Origin: Acidobacteriota bacterium
Lineage (GTDB): Bacteria; Acidobacteriota; Thermoanaerobaculia; Multivoradales; Multivoraceae
DNA length: 64,000 nucleotides
Direction: 5' to 3'
NCBI GenBank assembly: GCA_011525365.1
Contig: WTGQ01000002.1
Coordinates: 2,929,948 to 2,993,947, forward strand
Shown here: one piece after another, positions 1-10,907 of the stretch
Layout of the letters: every line of letters begins with the position of its first letter
Position numbering within the stretch: position 1 is the first letter of the stretch
Translations under genes and position numbers: made by a program
The notes under the pieces: generated by a model
The model's input: the letters and a program-made list of their open reading frames with translations, nothing else
What the model was told of the DNA's origin: nothing
Databases searched by the model: none

Positions 1-2899
<2,899 letters not shown>

Positions 2900-2929
2900 G
2901 CCGCGCTCCTGTCTATGTCGTGAGCCGGA

Positions 2930-4093
2930 TCAGCTTGCGGGCTGGTAGGTCGGGGTCGATGCCGCGCCCAGTTCCGCCCCCGAGCCGAGGGCTTCTCTCG
3001 GGTCGAGCAGACGGATCCGGGCGCCGTCCTTCAGGCCCGCCTGCCCGGCCACGATCAGACGCTCGCCGTCGGCCAGGTCGCCTTCCAGATGAACGACGTC
3101 CTCGCTCTCGATGAGAATCCGGACCAGTAGTCGCTCCGCGCGGGGACCGTCGTCGTCCTGCGCGACCCGGAACACGAAGACCTGCTCCTGGTCGTAGACC
3201 AGCGCGCGCTTCGGGGCCAGCAACGTGTCCTCCAGGGCGGCGGCCACCAGGTCGACTTCGACGTACATGCCGGGCAGCAGGCCCTGGTTGCCAGGGATGC
3301 CGAGCGTGACCTTGACCGTGCCGCTCTGGGGATCGACCACGGGCGAGATGCGCTCGATCGCCGCATCCCGCGAACCCGCGAGCGACTGCGCCAGTACGCG
3401 AGCCGGCTGGCCGACGAACAGACCCGCCAACTGCCGCTCCGGCACGAACACCCGGGCGACGATCGAGTCGAAGTCCACGATCTCGAACAGTTTGGTGTGG
3501 GTCTCGACGTGGTCTCCCACGTTGATGAGCCGCTCCGTGACGACGCCCGAGATGGGCGCCGTAACCGTCGCATAGCCCAACTCCCGCTCGGCGTCCTCGA
3601 GCGCGAGTTCGAGCTGCTCGAGGTCGTAGCGCGCCTGGTTGTAGGCCTGCTCGCTGATCAGGTCCTGCTCGAAGAGGCGCTTCTGGCGCTCGTACTCCAG
3701 GCGCGAGCGCTCTAGCTGGCTCTCGACCCGCTTGAGCGCCGTGCGCTGCGCCTCGTCTTCGAGCAGCAGCATGGTCTGGCCGGCGCGCACGGTGTCTCCC
3801 TCCTCCACCAGGAGGTCGGTGACGTGCCGCTCGGCCTCGGACAGCACGTCGACCCGGTTCTCGGCTTCGAGGTTGGTCGAGAACCGGAGCACGGACTCGA
3901 TGCGTCCGCGGAAGAGCGGCAGCGCCGCGACGGGAATCGCATCGTCGGCGGCCAACGTCGGGGCCTCTGGCGCCGGCGGCTCGCCGGCCACGCCGCTGTC
4001 GAACGCACAGCCGGCCACGAGGAGGAGGGACAGGAGGATCATCGCCGCGAGGGCCTGAGCGGTCGGGATCCTGAAGGTATGGGCGAGTTTCAT
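2930..4093 (-). CDS. RND efflux periplasmic adaptor (membrane-fusion lipoprotein)
   Basis: Periplasmic adaptor of about 387 residues that links the RND pump to an outer-membrane channel. Start chosen at ATG 4093 (MKLAHTFRIP) because it leads straight into a lipoprotein signal ending LLVAGC; an upstream GTG at 4141 would add 16 polar residues before the signal. The order is a barrel-sandwich lipoyl half (VEEGDTVRAGQTMLLLED), an alpha-helical hairpin rich in Gln/Glu/Arg (ALKRVESQLERSRLEYERQ), the second lipoyl half (TVTAPISGVVTERLINVGDHV), then beta-barrel and membrane-proximal domains. Length and domain order are normal for HlyD/AcrA-type adaptors. It is co-transcribed with the pump downstream. 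Confidence 0.92.
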   Translation of the reverse strand: MKLAHTFRIPTAQALAAMILLSLLLVAGCAFDSGVAGEPPAPEAPTLAADDAIPVAALPLFRGRIESVLRFSTNLEAENRVDVLSEAERHVTDLLVEEGDTVRAGQTMLLLEDEAQRTALKRVESQLERSRLEYERQKRLFEQDLISEQAYNQARYDLEQLELALEDAERELGYATVTAPISGVVTERLINVGDHVETHTKLFEIVDFDSIVARVFVPERQLAGLFVGQPARVLAQSLAGSRDAAIERISPVVDPQSGTVKVTLGIPGNQGLLPGMYVEVDLVAAALEDTLLAPKRALVYDQEQVFVFRVAQDDDGPRAERLLVRILIESEDVVHLEGDLADGERLIVAGQAGLKDGARIRLLDPREALGSGAELGAASTPTYQPAS

Positions 4094-4170
4094 GGCTTTC
4101 TTTCGGGTCCTTTTGGGGGGGCACGCGCGGGCGGTGACCAACTCCTTCGGAGAGAGCTTTGAGAAACCGG

Positions 4171-4243
4171 GGCCTGTTCACCAGGCCAACCGCCCGCGTC
4201 ATCAGGGAATACGCCCCGGCCGCCGGGTTTGTTTCCGGGCGGC
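4171..4243 (-). terminator. two hairpins downstream of the M20 amidohydrolase gene
   Basis: Reading the minus strand, the M20 stop codon (4247-4245) is followed at once by a hairpin at 4243-4219 with 9-nt arms (one mismatch) and a 7-nt loop. A second perfect hairpin lies at 4171-4187 (GGCCTG / CAGGCC, 5-nt loop). Neither has a U tract. They sit in the 151-bp gap before the adaptor gene. They may be rho-assisted terminators, or leader structures for the pump operon. Confidence 0.4.
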
Positions 4244-4244
4244 G

Positions 4245-5402
4245 CTAGGAAAGCTGACTTTCGGCCAGCCGCGCCCAGTACTTGGCGCCGATGGTCAGCA
4301 GCTCGTCGTTGAAGTCGTACCTCGGCGTGTGCAGCATCTCGCTGTCGCCATTGCCGATCATCATGAAGGACCCCGGACGCTCCTCGGCCAGGAACGCGAA
4401 GTCGTCGGAGCCCATCAACGGCTCCATCTCCGTGTCGACCTCCCAGCCCATGCTGAGCGCCGCGGCGGTCATCTCCTCCGTCTCGCGCGGCGCGTTGACC
4501 GTCGCCGGGTAGTAGCGCTCGTAGTCCACCTTGGCGGAGGCGCCATGGGCGGCGCAGACGCCGTGGACGACCCGTTCCAGCCCTAGCTCGAGGGTGTCCT
4601 GCACCTCGCGCAGGAAGGAGCGCACGCCGCCGGCGAGATACGCCGTCTCGGGGATCACGTTGAAGGCCTCGCCGGCATGGCTCATCGTCACGGACACTAC
4701 GGCCCGTCGCCGGGGGTCGACGTTGCGGGAAACCAGGGTCTGGAGCCCCAGCACGACCTGCGACGCGGCGACGATCGGGTCGATGCCGCTGTGCGGCCAG
4801 GCGCCGTGCGTTCCGCGGCCGCGGATCTCGATCTCGAACTGGTCGATCGCGGCCATGAAGGGACCGCTGTTCGTCGCGAAGGCGCCGGTCGGCACGCCCG
4901 GGAAGTTGTGCAGGCCGAAGACCTTGTCCGCCGGGAAACGCTCGAAGAGCCCTTCCCGCACCATGACTCCGGCGCCGCCTTCCTTCTCCTCCGCCGGCTG
5001 GAAGATGAGCTGCACCCTGCCGTCGAAGTTGCGGGTCTCCGCGAGGTAGCGGGCCGCGCCCAGCAGCATCGCGGTGTGGCCGTCGTGGCCGCAGGCATGC
5101 ATCTTTCCGGGCGTGGTCGAGCAGTGTCCGAAGTGGTTCTGTTCATGGATCGGCAGCGCGTCCATGTCGGCCCGCAATGCCACCGCGCGATCCGAACTGC
5201 CGGCCCGGATCGTCGCGACGACTCCGGTCTTCGCGATGCCGTGATGGACCTCCTCGATGCCGAACGACCGTAGCCGTTCGGTCACGACCTGCGAGGTCCG
5301 CTCCTCCTCGAAGGCGAGTTCCGGGTGACGGTGGAAGTCCCGCCGCCACTCGGTCAGTTCGTCGCGCCAGCCGTCGATCCGGCCGTAGTCGTCCGAGGCC
5401 AT
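4245..5402 (-). CDS. M20 family metallo-amidohydrolase (HipO/amidohydrolase type)
   Basis: Zinc amidohydrolase of 385 residues, of the family that removes acyl groups from N-acyl amino acids (hippurate, N-acetyl-amino-acid or IAA-conjugate hydrolases). Metal-binding motifs are visible: MHACGHDGHTAMLLGAA, the acidic PAEEKEGGAG, GLHNFPGVPTGAF, and a late His in EMLHTPRYDFND. The dimerisation lid domain lies between them. Start taken at ATG 5402 (MASDDYGRID), the usual family beginning; a GTG at 5444 would extend it into the divergent promoter region. No signal peptide, so it is probably cytoplasmic. A TAGACT hexamer 10 nt upstream and no Shine-Dalgarno suggest a near-leaderless message. Exact substrate unknown. 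Confidence 0.9.
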   Translation of the reverse strand: MASDDYGRIDGWRDELTEWRRDFHRHPELAFEEERTSQVVTERLRSFGIEEVHHGIAKTGVVATIRAGSSDRAVALRADMDALPIHEQNHFGHCSTTPGKMHACGHDGHTAMLLGAARYLAETRNFDGRVQLIFQPAEEKEGGAGVMVREGLFERFPADKVFGLHNFPGVPTGAFATNSGPFMAAIDQFEIEIRGRGTHGAWPHSGIDPIVAASQVVLGLQTLVSRNVDPRRRAVVSVTMSHAGEAFNVIPETAYLAGGVRSFLREVQDTLELGLERVVHGVCAAHGASAKVDYERYYPATVNAPRETEEMTAAALSMGWEVDTEMEPLMGSDDFAFLAEERPGSFMMIGNGDSEMLHTPRYDFNDELLTIGAKYWARLAESQLS

Positions 5403-5412
5403 GGGGAACGGG

Positions 5413-5441
5413 AGTCTATCGCCGGATGCACGGTGTAGTTT
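5413..5441. promoter_or_regulatory. symmetric divergent promoter (M20 hydrolase / MPT-binding protein)
   Basis: Minus-strand hexamer TAGACT (5418-5413) and plus-strand TAGTTT (5436-5441) face outward with exactly 17 bp between them. They lie 10 and 11 nt from the start codons at 5402 and 5453. Neither gene has a Shine-Dalgarno sequence. Each -10-like element occupies the position expected for the -35 of the other. Confidence 0.5.
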
Positions 5442-5452
5442 CACGCCCAGCG

Positions 5453-6538
5453 ATGAAGTTCGAAGCGACGCCGCTCACCGACGCTCACGGCGCAATCCTC
5501 GGCCACAACGTCTACGACGATGACGGCCGCCGAGTGCTCCGGAAGGGCCGCGCGCTCGGCGACGAGGAGCTGGAGGTGCTGGCCGGTCTCGGCCGCGACC
5601 GGGTCTTCGCGGCCCGGCTGGAACCCGGCGACGTCGACGAGAACGAGGCCGCCCGCCGGGTCAGCGAAGCCGTAGCCGGAACGGGGCTCGACCTGCGCGG
5701 GCCGACGACCGGGCGCGTCAACCTGCACGCGCAGACGCTGGGCGTGCTGCGCGTCGACGCCGCAGGCCTCGACCGCATCAACGACTGCGACGGCGTCACC
5801 CTCGCCACCCGGCCCAACCACAGCGTGGCCCGCGCCGGCAAGATGGTCGGAACGACGAAGATCCTCCCCTACGCCCTGTCCGAAGAGACCGTGGCCGCGG
5901 CCGAGGGTGTCGCCGCGAGCCCCCTGATCCGGCTCGACCCGCTGCCGGCGAGCGCCGCCGGTCTGATCGTCTCCGGGACCGTCGCCGCCGGCCGCTCCGC
6001 CGGCCGCGAACGGCTGGTCGCCGGCTTCGAGAAGGCCTTCCGGCAGCGGCTCGGCACCCTCGGCGCCGAACTCACCCACGTGCGCTTCGTGCCGATCGAC
6101 CGGGAGCAGGAGACCGAAGAGCTCGCAGCGACGGCGTCCGAACTCGCCCCGGACGTCGATCTCCTGATCCTCGCCGGCGAAACGGCGATCCAGGACCGCC
6201 ACGATCTGGCGCCGACCGCCATCGAAACCGCCGGCGGATCCGTCATCTGCTACGGCGCCCCGGTCGACCCCGGCAACCTGCTGCTACTCGCCGAACTCGA
6301 CGGCACCCCGGTCCTCGGCGCCCCCGGCTGCGCGCGCAGCCCGAAGCGGAACATCGTCGACCTGGTGCTGCCCCGCCTGCTCGTCGGCGACCGGTTGACA
6401 CGGCGCGACATCACGTCGCTCGGCCACGGCGGTCTGCTGGAGGACGTGCCGGAGCGGCCGCTGCCGCGGCGGCGAATCGAAGGTCCTGACTCAGCTACGC
6501 TCCGCCCATCCCACCGTCATCCGGAGGACCCGACATGA
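5453..6538 (+). CDS. molybdopterin-binding protein (MoCF_biosynth domain)
   Basis: Protein of 361 residues resembling the N-terminal half of the fused 'molybdopterin-binding / nucleotidyltransferase' proteins of alphaproteobacteria. Recognisable blocks are the family start MKFEATPLTDAHGAILGHNV, the LRKGRAL and VFAARLEPGDVDENEAA segments, TGRVNLHA, and a MoCF core with GETAIQDRHDLAPTAIETAGG and GAPGCARSPKRNIVDLVLPR. It probably binds molybdopterin or its adenylated form during cofactor maturation. The usual C-terminal MocA-like NTP-transferase domain is absent. The last 20 or so codons are not family-like and overlap the promoter and leader of the next gene, so the tail may be unconstrained. 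The stop overlaps the next start (ATGA). Confidence 0.8.
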   Translation: MKFEATPLTDAHGAILGHNVYDDDGRRVLRKGRALGDEELEVLAGLGRDRVFAARLEPGDVDENEAARRVSEAVAGTGLDLRGPTTGRVNLHAQTLGVLRVDAAGLDRINDCDGVTLATRPNHSVARAGKMVGTTKILPYALSEETVAAAEGVAASPLIRLDPLPASAAGLIVSGTVAAGRSAGRERLVAGFEKAFRQRLGTLGAELTHVRFVPIDREQETEELAATASELAPDVDLLILAGETAIQDRHDLAPTAIETAGGSVICYGAPVDPGNLLLLAELDGTPVLGAPGCARSPKRNIVDLVLPRLLVGDRLTRRDITSLGHGGLLEDVPERPLPRRRIEGPDSATLRPSHRHPEDPT

Positions 6539-6547
6539 GAGGTCCGA
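6473..6547 (+). repeat. leader repeat, copy A (upstream of Rieske gene)
   Basis: About 75 bp covering the -10-like TACGCT, the Shine-Dalgarno and the first codons of the Rieske gene. By hand alignment roughly three quarters of positions match copy B (8408-8479), which serves the same role for the first tandem paralogue. A 13-nt block containing the Shine-Dalgarno (gtcatccggagga) is identical. The copy begins inside the coding sequence of the preceding gene. Confidence 0.65.
6496..6501 (+). promoter_or_regulatory. -10-like TACGCT
   Basis: GC-TACGCT lies 33 nt before ATG 6535, followed by a strong CGGAGGA ribosome-binding site. It is part of the duplicated leader shared with 8431-8436. Confidence 0.4.
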
Positions 6548-7899
6548 GCATCCGCGACCTGGTCATCGACGACCGGAAGCGAGGAGTCTTCAGGGTCCAT
6601 CGGTCGTGCATGGCTTCCCCGGATCTCTTCCAGCGGGAGCGGAGGCTGATCTTCGACCGGTGCTGGATCTACCTGGGACACGAATCGGAAGTGGAGCGCC
6701 CCGGGGACTACCGTCGCCGCACGGTAGCCGGCCGCCCGCTGTTCTTCGTGCGCGGCGAGGACGGTCAGGTGCGCGTGTTCCTCAATTCCTGCCCGCACCG
6801 GGGTGCCATGATCTGCCGCCGCGACGGGGGGAATGCCAAGATCCTGCGGTGCTTCTACCACGCTTGGTCATTCAACACCGAGGGCGAGTTGATCAGCGTC
6901 CCCGGAAGGGACGCCTACGGCCCCAACTTCGACCCAGCCGAACTCGGATTGAAGGAGCCGGCACGAGTCGACAGCTACCGGGGCTTTCTCTTTGTGAGCT
7001 TCAACCCGGACGCCGAAGACCTGAGGACCTACCTGGCGGGAGCCAGGGACTATCTGGACCTGGTCGTCGACCAGACCCAGGAAGGGATGCGGGTGGTTCC
7101 CGGTTCCAACAAGTACACCATCAAGGCCAACTGGAAGCTGCTGGCCGAGAACAGCCTTGACGGATACCACCTGATCCCCACCCATCGGACCTACGTGGAC
7201 TACATGGCCGGTCTTGGGACGGACGACAGCGGAGACAGCCTGGCTGCCCGCCCGCCCGGCGCCGGGCGGGCTTTGGGTAACGGTCACTGCGTTTCCGAGA
7301 ACATTTCCCGGAACGGCCGTCCCATCGCCCGCTGGCACCCGGTGTTCGGAGAGGAGGCCAAGGAGCGGATAGCGCGAACCCGGCGCCGGCTGGTACGGAA
7401 GTACGGAGAGAAGCGCGCATTCCGGATGGCCGACACCTCCCGGAATCTCCTCATCTATCCGAACCTGCTGATCATGGACTTCGTGGCGATCAGCATCCGC
7501 TACATCGAACCCGTCGCACCGGACAAAATGGATGTCACAGCCTGGCATCTCGTGCCCAGGGAGGAGTCGGGTGCGGCGCTGGCGACCCGTCTCGACAGCT
7601 ACCTGACCTTTCTGGGACCGGGCGGCTTTGCCACACCCGATGACGTCGAAGCCCTGGAATCCTGTCAGACCGGTTTCCGCGCTACCGAGAACGAGTGGTC
7701 CGACATCTCAAGGGGTATGCTCAAGTCCCGGCCCGGAACGTCGGATGAACTCCAGATGCGGGGGTTCTGGCGACAGTGGCACGCGAACATGCTGGGCCGA
7801 AACACGACCAACGTAGAGGACGGGCAGCCCACGGAATCGCAGGCCGCAGCGGCTGATTCGGAAGCCGACGACCTTGGGCACCGGGCCAGCGTACGGTGA
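6535..7899 (+). CDS. Rieske-type aromatic ring-hydroxylating oxygenase, alpha subunit
   Basis: Catalytic large subunit (454 aa) of a non-haem iron oxygenase that inserts O2 into an aromatic or related substrate. The Rieske [2Fe-2S] motif is complete: C86-P-H88 and C106-x2-H109. The mononuclear iron site reads ENSLDGYHLIPTH, giving D209, H212 and H217; a further acidic ligand is expected in the LLIMDF region. The beta subunit overlaps immediately downstream (GTGA), but no ferredoxin or reductase gene is nearby, so electrons must come from elsewhere. Parts of the cassette have lower GC than the neighbours (for example 33 of 60 bases at 8161-8220), and it lies between two copies of one leader, hinting at insertion. 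Substrate unknown. Confidence 0.92.
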   Translation: MRGPSIRDLVIDDRKRGVFRVHRSCMASPDLFQRERRLIFDRCWIYLGHESEVERPGDYRRRTVAGRPLFFVRGEDGQVRVFLNSCPHRGAMICRRDGGNAKILRCFYHAWSFNTEGELISVPGRDAYGPNFDPAELGLKEPARVDSYRGFLFVSFNPDAEDLRTYLAGARDYLDLVVDQTQEGMRVVPGSNKYTIKANWKLLAENSLDGYHLIPTHRTYVDYMAGLGTDDSGDSLAARPPGAGRALGNGHCVSENISRNGRPIARWHPVFGEEAKERIARTRRRLVRKYGEKRAFRMADTSRNLLIYPNLLIMDFVAISIRYIEPVAPDKMDVTAWHLVPREESGAALATRLDSYLTFLGPGGFATPDDVEALESCQTGFRATENEWSDISRGMLKSRPGTSDELQMRGFWRQWHANMLGRNTTNVEDGQPTESQAAAADSEADDLGHRASVR

Positions 7900-8390
7900 C
7901 GGCCACCAGCATCCCCGCGCTACGAGGAATGGTGGAGGAGTTCCTTTTCAGGGAAGCGGCACTTCTGGATGACTGGAGGCTGGATGAATGGGTCGATCTG
8001 TTCACGCACGACGCCCGGTACATGGTTCCCTCCACGGATTTGCCGAAAGGGGATCCCGGACGCGACCTGGTGTTCATCGACGACGACATCATGCGTTTAC
8101 GCGCTCGGGTGGCGCGATTGAACAGCCGCCATTCCCACCGCGAGAATCCGCGGTCGCGGACCCGCCGGTTCGTTTCCAACGTACGGGTTGAAGAAACCGA
8201 AGACAGACAACTGTCGGTCTCCGCAAACGTTCTGGTCTACCGATTCCGGAGCGGCGAAGGAGCGCCCTACGTCGGCAGCGTTGAGTACATCCTGAGGAGA
8301 GATGGCGAGGATCTCAGAATAGCCTGCCGCCGCGCAGTGCTGGATATGGAAGACCTCTCCTGGCACGGGGCCGTGAGCATCATCCTGTGA
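7896..8390 (+). CDS. ring-hydroxylating oxygenase, beta subunit (SnoaL/NTF2-like)
   Basis: Small structural subunit (164 aa) of the Rieske oxygenase, which packs with the alpha subunit in an alpha3beta3 enzyme. The GTG start overlaps the alpha stop (GTGA). Typical features are the N-terminal helix with EEFLFREAALLDDWRLDEW, then LFTHDARYMVP, and the C-terminal curved sheet with RRAVLDMEDLSWHGAVSIIL. Family length is usually 155-180 aa, so it is intact. GC is lower than in neighbouring genes, as for the alpha subunit. Confidence 0.88.
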   Translation: MTATSIPALRGMVEEFLFREAALLDDWRLDEWVDLFTHDARYMVPSTDLPKGDPGRDLVFIDDDIMRLRARVARLNSRHSHRENPRSRTRRFVSNVRVEETEDRQLSVSANVLVYRFRSGEGAPYVGSVEYILRRDGEDLRIACRRAVLDMEDLSWHGAVSIIL

Positions 8391-8407
8391 TGGACCGTCA
8401 GTGGCAA

Positions 8408-8479
8408 CGAGTCGAAGGCTCCTGCTCCGCTACACTCCGCCTACGCACAGTCATCCGGAGGACTAGAATGAGAGTCCGA
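8408..8479 (+). repeat. leader repeat, copy B (upstream of first tandem paralogue)
   Basis: Partner of copy A at 6473-6547: same order of TACRCT hexamer, CCGGAGGA ribosome-binding site and ATGAGAG start. The third paralogue has a shorter related leader at 10864-10919. The two-gene Rieske cassette lies exactly between copies A and B. Confidence 0.65.
8431..8436 (+). promoter_or_regulatory. -10-like TACACT
   Basis: GC-TACACT lies 31 nt before ATG 8468, followed by a GGAGGA ribosome-binding site. It gives the first tandem paralogue its own promoter. Confidence 0.45.
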
Positions 8480-9547
8480 TTCCCCGCGGCGCTGATCGCC
8501 ATCCTCGCGCTGCTGATCGCTGCCCCTGCGCTGACCGCCCAGGGCGACGTCAAGCGCGCCGCCAACGGCAAGCCCGACCTGACCGGCACCTACGACGCCG
8601 GCACCCTGACGCCGCTGCAGCGGCCCGAGAAGTACGGCGACAACCTCTTCCTGAGCCCCGAGGACGCGGCGAAGATCGAGGCGGACGCGGCCCAGTACGC
8701 TGCCGACCGGCACAGGGTTTCCGATCCGAACCGCAAGCCGCCGCCGGTCGGCGGTGACGGGACGACGGGCGGCGCAGGCAACGTCGGCGGCTACAACAGG
8801 TTCTGGGTCGAGACCGGGACCGAGGCGTTCGCGGTCGACGGCAAGTTCCGCACCTCGATCATCTTCGATCCGCCAAACGGCCGTATCCCGGAGATGACCG
8901 AGGCAGGCAAGGCGAGGTCCGCCGAGCGCCGCCGGCTACGCCGGCCGAACGACGGCTCCGCCTGGTGGCTCGACATCGAGGGCCACGGCCCGTACGACGG
9001 TCCGGAGACGCTGCCAGTGACCGAGCGCTGCATCGTCGGCTTCACCGGCGCCACGCCGACGTTCCCGAGCCTCTACAACAACTTCAAGCGCGTGGTGCAG
9101 ACCGAGGACCACATCATGATCCTGATCGAGATGGTCCACGACGCCCGCATCGTGCGCCTGAACGCCGAGCACCCGAGTCCCGAGGAACGGAAGTGGCTCG
9201 GCCACTCCATCGGCTGGTGGGAAGGCGACACCCTGGTCATCGACTCGCGGAACTTCCACCCGAAGGCGGTCCTCCGCGGCGCCACCCAGGAATCCCACGT
9301 CACGGAGCGCCTCACGCTGCAGCCGAACGGCGACATCCTCTACCGGTTCACGATCGACGACCCGGCCACCTGGGACGTCCCCTGGTCCGGCGAGTACATC
9401 TGGAAGCGCAGCCCCGTGGACGTCTACGAGTACGCCTGCCACGAGGGGAACTACTCGATGGGCGGCACGTTGCGAGGCGCCCGGGTGCTCGAGGCTGACG
9501 TGCTGTCGGGGAAGACCGCCAGCACCGGCGCCGGCAGTGGCGACTGA
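8468..9547 (+). CDS. secreted protein of unknown function, tandem paralogue 1
   Basis: Exported protein of 359 aa with a Sec signal peptide (LALLIAAPALTAQ). The function is not recognised. Conserved blocks shared with the next two genes are KPDLTGTY, TPLQRPEKYGDNLFL, FRTSIIFDPPNGRIPE, LRRPNDGSAWWLDI, TERCIVGFTGATPTFPS, RVVQTEDHIMILIEM, GWWEGDTLVIDS, HVTERLTLQPNGDILYRFT and CHEGNYSMGGTLRGAR. Proteins with KPDLTG and WWEGDTLVID motifs are abundant in Acidobacteria but to my knowledge uncharacterised. The invariant Trp, His and acidic positions look like a ligand-binding or catalytic surface. ATG 8468 is preceded by GGAGGA. Copy number here suggests selection for dosage or divergence. Confidence 0.85.
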   Translation: MRVRFPAALIAILALLIAAPALTAQGDVKRAANGKPDLTGTYDAGTLTPLQRPEKYGDNLFLSPEDAAKIEADAAQYAADRHRVSDPNRKPPPVGGDGTTGGAGNVGGYNRFWVETGTEAFAVDGKFRTSIIFDPPNGRIPEMTEAGKARSAERRRLRRPNDGSAWWLDIEGHGPYDGPETLPVTERCIVGFTGATPTFPSLYNNFKRVVQTEDHIMILIEMVHDARIVRLNAEHPSPEERKWLGHSIGWWEGDTLVIDSRNFHPKAVLRGATQESHVTERLTLQPNGDILYRFTIDDPATWDVPWSGEYIWKRSPVDVYEYACHEGNYSMGGTLRGARVLEADVLSGKTASTGAGSGD

Positions 9548-9772
9548 GGGGTCGCCCGCAGTCGACCAAACACCTTTTCGTACCCGGACGTGTTGAAGAA
9601 CGGACGACCCCTGTGGTCCCACAGACGCTACACATCTCATGCGACACAATCGTGATTTTCCGGGGCCACTTCGTGAGTATCTGGCGACCTCACTGGCGAA
9701 ACTCGTAGTTACCTTCCGGCTGTCGCGACCCCTGTCCTGCCCGATCCCGCCCGAAGCCCTGGAGAACGCTGA
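9548..9772. other. 225-bp spacer between paralogues 1 and 2
   Basis: No ORF. AT-richer than its surroundings. It holds an inverted 8-mer pair (9547-9554 with 9605-9612) that could close a long-loop hairpin after paralogue 1, and the 10-mer CGACCCCTGT twice (9605-9614, 9726-9735). No clear -10 hexamer was seen close to ATG 9773. Confidence 0.4.
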
Positions 9773-10852
9773 ATGAGAACCCGAGTCCCATCGGCCCTGA
9801 CCGCCATCGTCGTGTTGCTGGTCGCCGCACCTGCACTGGCGGCAGAAGACGAGATCAAGCGCACTCCCAGCGGCCGGCCCGACCTGGCCGGCAACTACGA
9901 CGCGGCCACGCTGACGCCGCTGCAGCGACCCGAGAAGTACGGTGACAACCTGTTCCTGACCAGGGAAGAGGCCGAGAAGATCGAGACCGACGCGGCCCAG
10001 CGCCGGGCCGACCGCCACCAGGTCAGCGACCCGGACCGCGAGCCCCCGCCGGTCGGCGGCGACGGCTCAGGCGGCGGCGCCGGCAATGTCGGCGGCTACA
10101 ACTTCTTCTGGCTGGACATCGGCACCGAGGCGTTCTCGGTGGACGGCAAGTTCCGCACGTCGATCATCGTCGACCCGCCGAACGGCCGCATGCCGGAGAC
10201 GACCCCTACGGCGAAGGCGAGAAGGGCGGCCCGCGACAAGCTGCGCCGGCCGAACGACGGCTCCGCCTGGTGGCTCGACATCGACGGCCCCGGCCCCTAC
10301 GACGGCCCCGAGTCGCTGCCGATCACCGAACGCTGCATCGTCGGCTTCACCGGCGCCACGCCGACGCTTCCGAGCGCCTACAACAACTACAAGCGGGTGG
10401 TGCAGACCGAAGACCACATCATGATCCTGATCGAGATGAACCACGACGCCCGGATCGTGCGCCTGAACGACGAGCACCCGGGCCCCGAGGAGCGCAAGTG
10501 GCTCGGCGACTCGGTCGGCTGGTGGGAGGGCGACACCCTGGTCATCGACTCGGTGAACTTCCATCCCCGCACGTTCCTGCGCGGATCGACCCAGGAGCTT
10601 CACGTCACGGAGCGCCTGACCCTGCAGCCGAACGGCGACATCCTCTACCGATTCACGATGGACGATCCGGCCACCTGGGAGACGCCCTGGTCCGGCGAGT
10701 ACATCTGGAGGAACCGTCCGGAACTCGTCTACGAGTACGCCTGTCACGAGGGCAACTACGCGATGGGCAACACGCTCCGCGGCGCGCGGATTCTCGAGGC
10801 CGACGCGGCGGCCGCGAAGTCGGCGAGTACCGGCGGCGGCAGCGGCGACTAG
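9773..10852 (+). CDS. secreted protein of unknown function, tandem paralogue 2
   Basis: 359 aa with a Sec signal peptide (VVLLVAAPALAAE). Shares all conserved blocks of the preceding gene, with KPDL replaced by RPDLAGNY and the C-terminal block reading YAMGNTLRGAR. The ribosome-binding site is CTGGAGA, unlike the GGAGGA of paralogues 1 and 3, and its upstream region is not related to theirs. It may be expressed differently, or by read-through from paralogue 1. Function unknown. Confidence 0.85.
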   Translation: MRTRVPSALTAIVVLLVAAPALAAEDEIKRTPSGRPDLAGNYDAATLTPLQRPEKYGDNLFLTREEAEKIETDAAQRRADRHQVSDPDREPPPVGGDGSGGGAGNVGGYNFFWLDIGTEAFSVDGKFRTSIIVDPPNGRMPETTPTAKARRAARDKLRRPNDGSAWWLDIDGPGPYDGPESLPITERCIVGFTGATPTLPSAYNNYKRVVQTEDHIMILIEMNHDARIVRLNDEHPGPEERKWLGDSVGWWEGDTLVIDSVNFHPRTFLRGSTQELHVTERLTLQPNGDILYRFTMDDPATWETPWSGEYIWRNRPELVYEYACHEGNYAMGNTLRGARILEADAAAAKSASTGGGSGD

Positions 10853-10869
10853 CGGCCCGCACCCTCCGC

Positions 10870-10875
10870 TACACT
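10870..10875 (+). promoter_or_regulatory. -10-like TACACT
   Basis: GC-TACACT lies 32 nt before ATG 10908, with AGGAGGA as ribosome-binding site. Same arrangement as at 8431-8436. Confidence 0.45.
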
Positions 10876-10907
10876 TTCGGCTTCCAGTCGAAACAGGAGG
10901 ACGCAGA

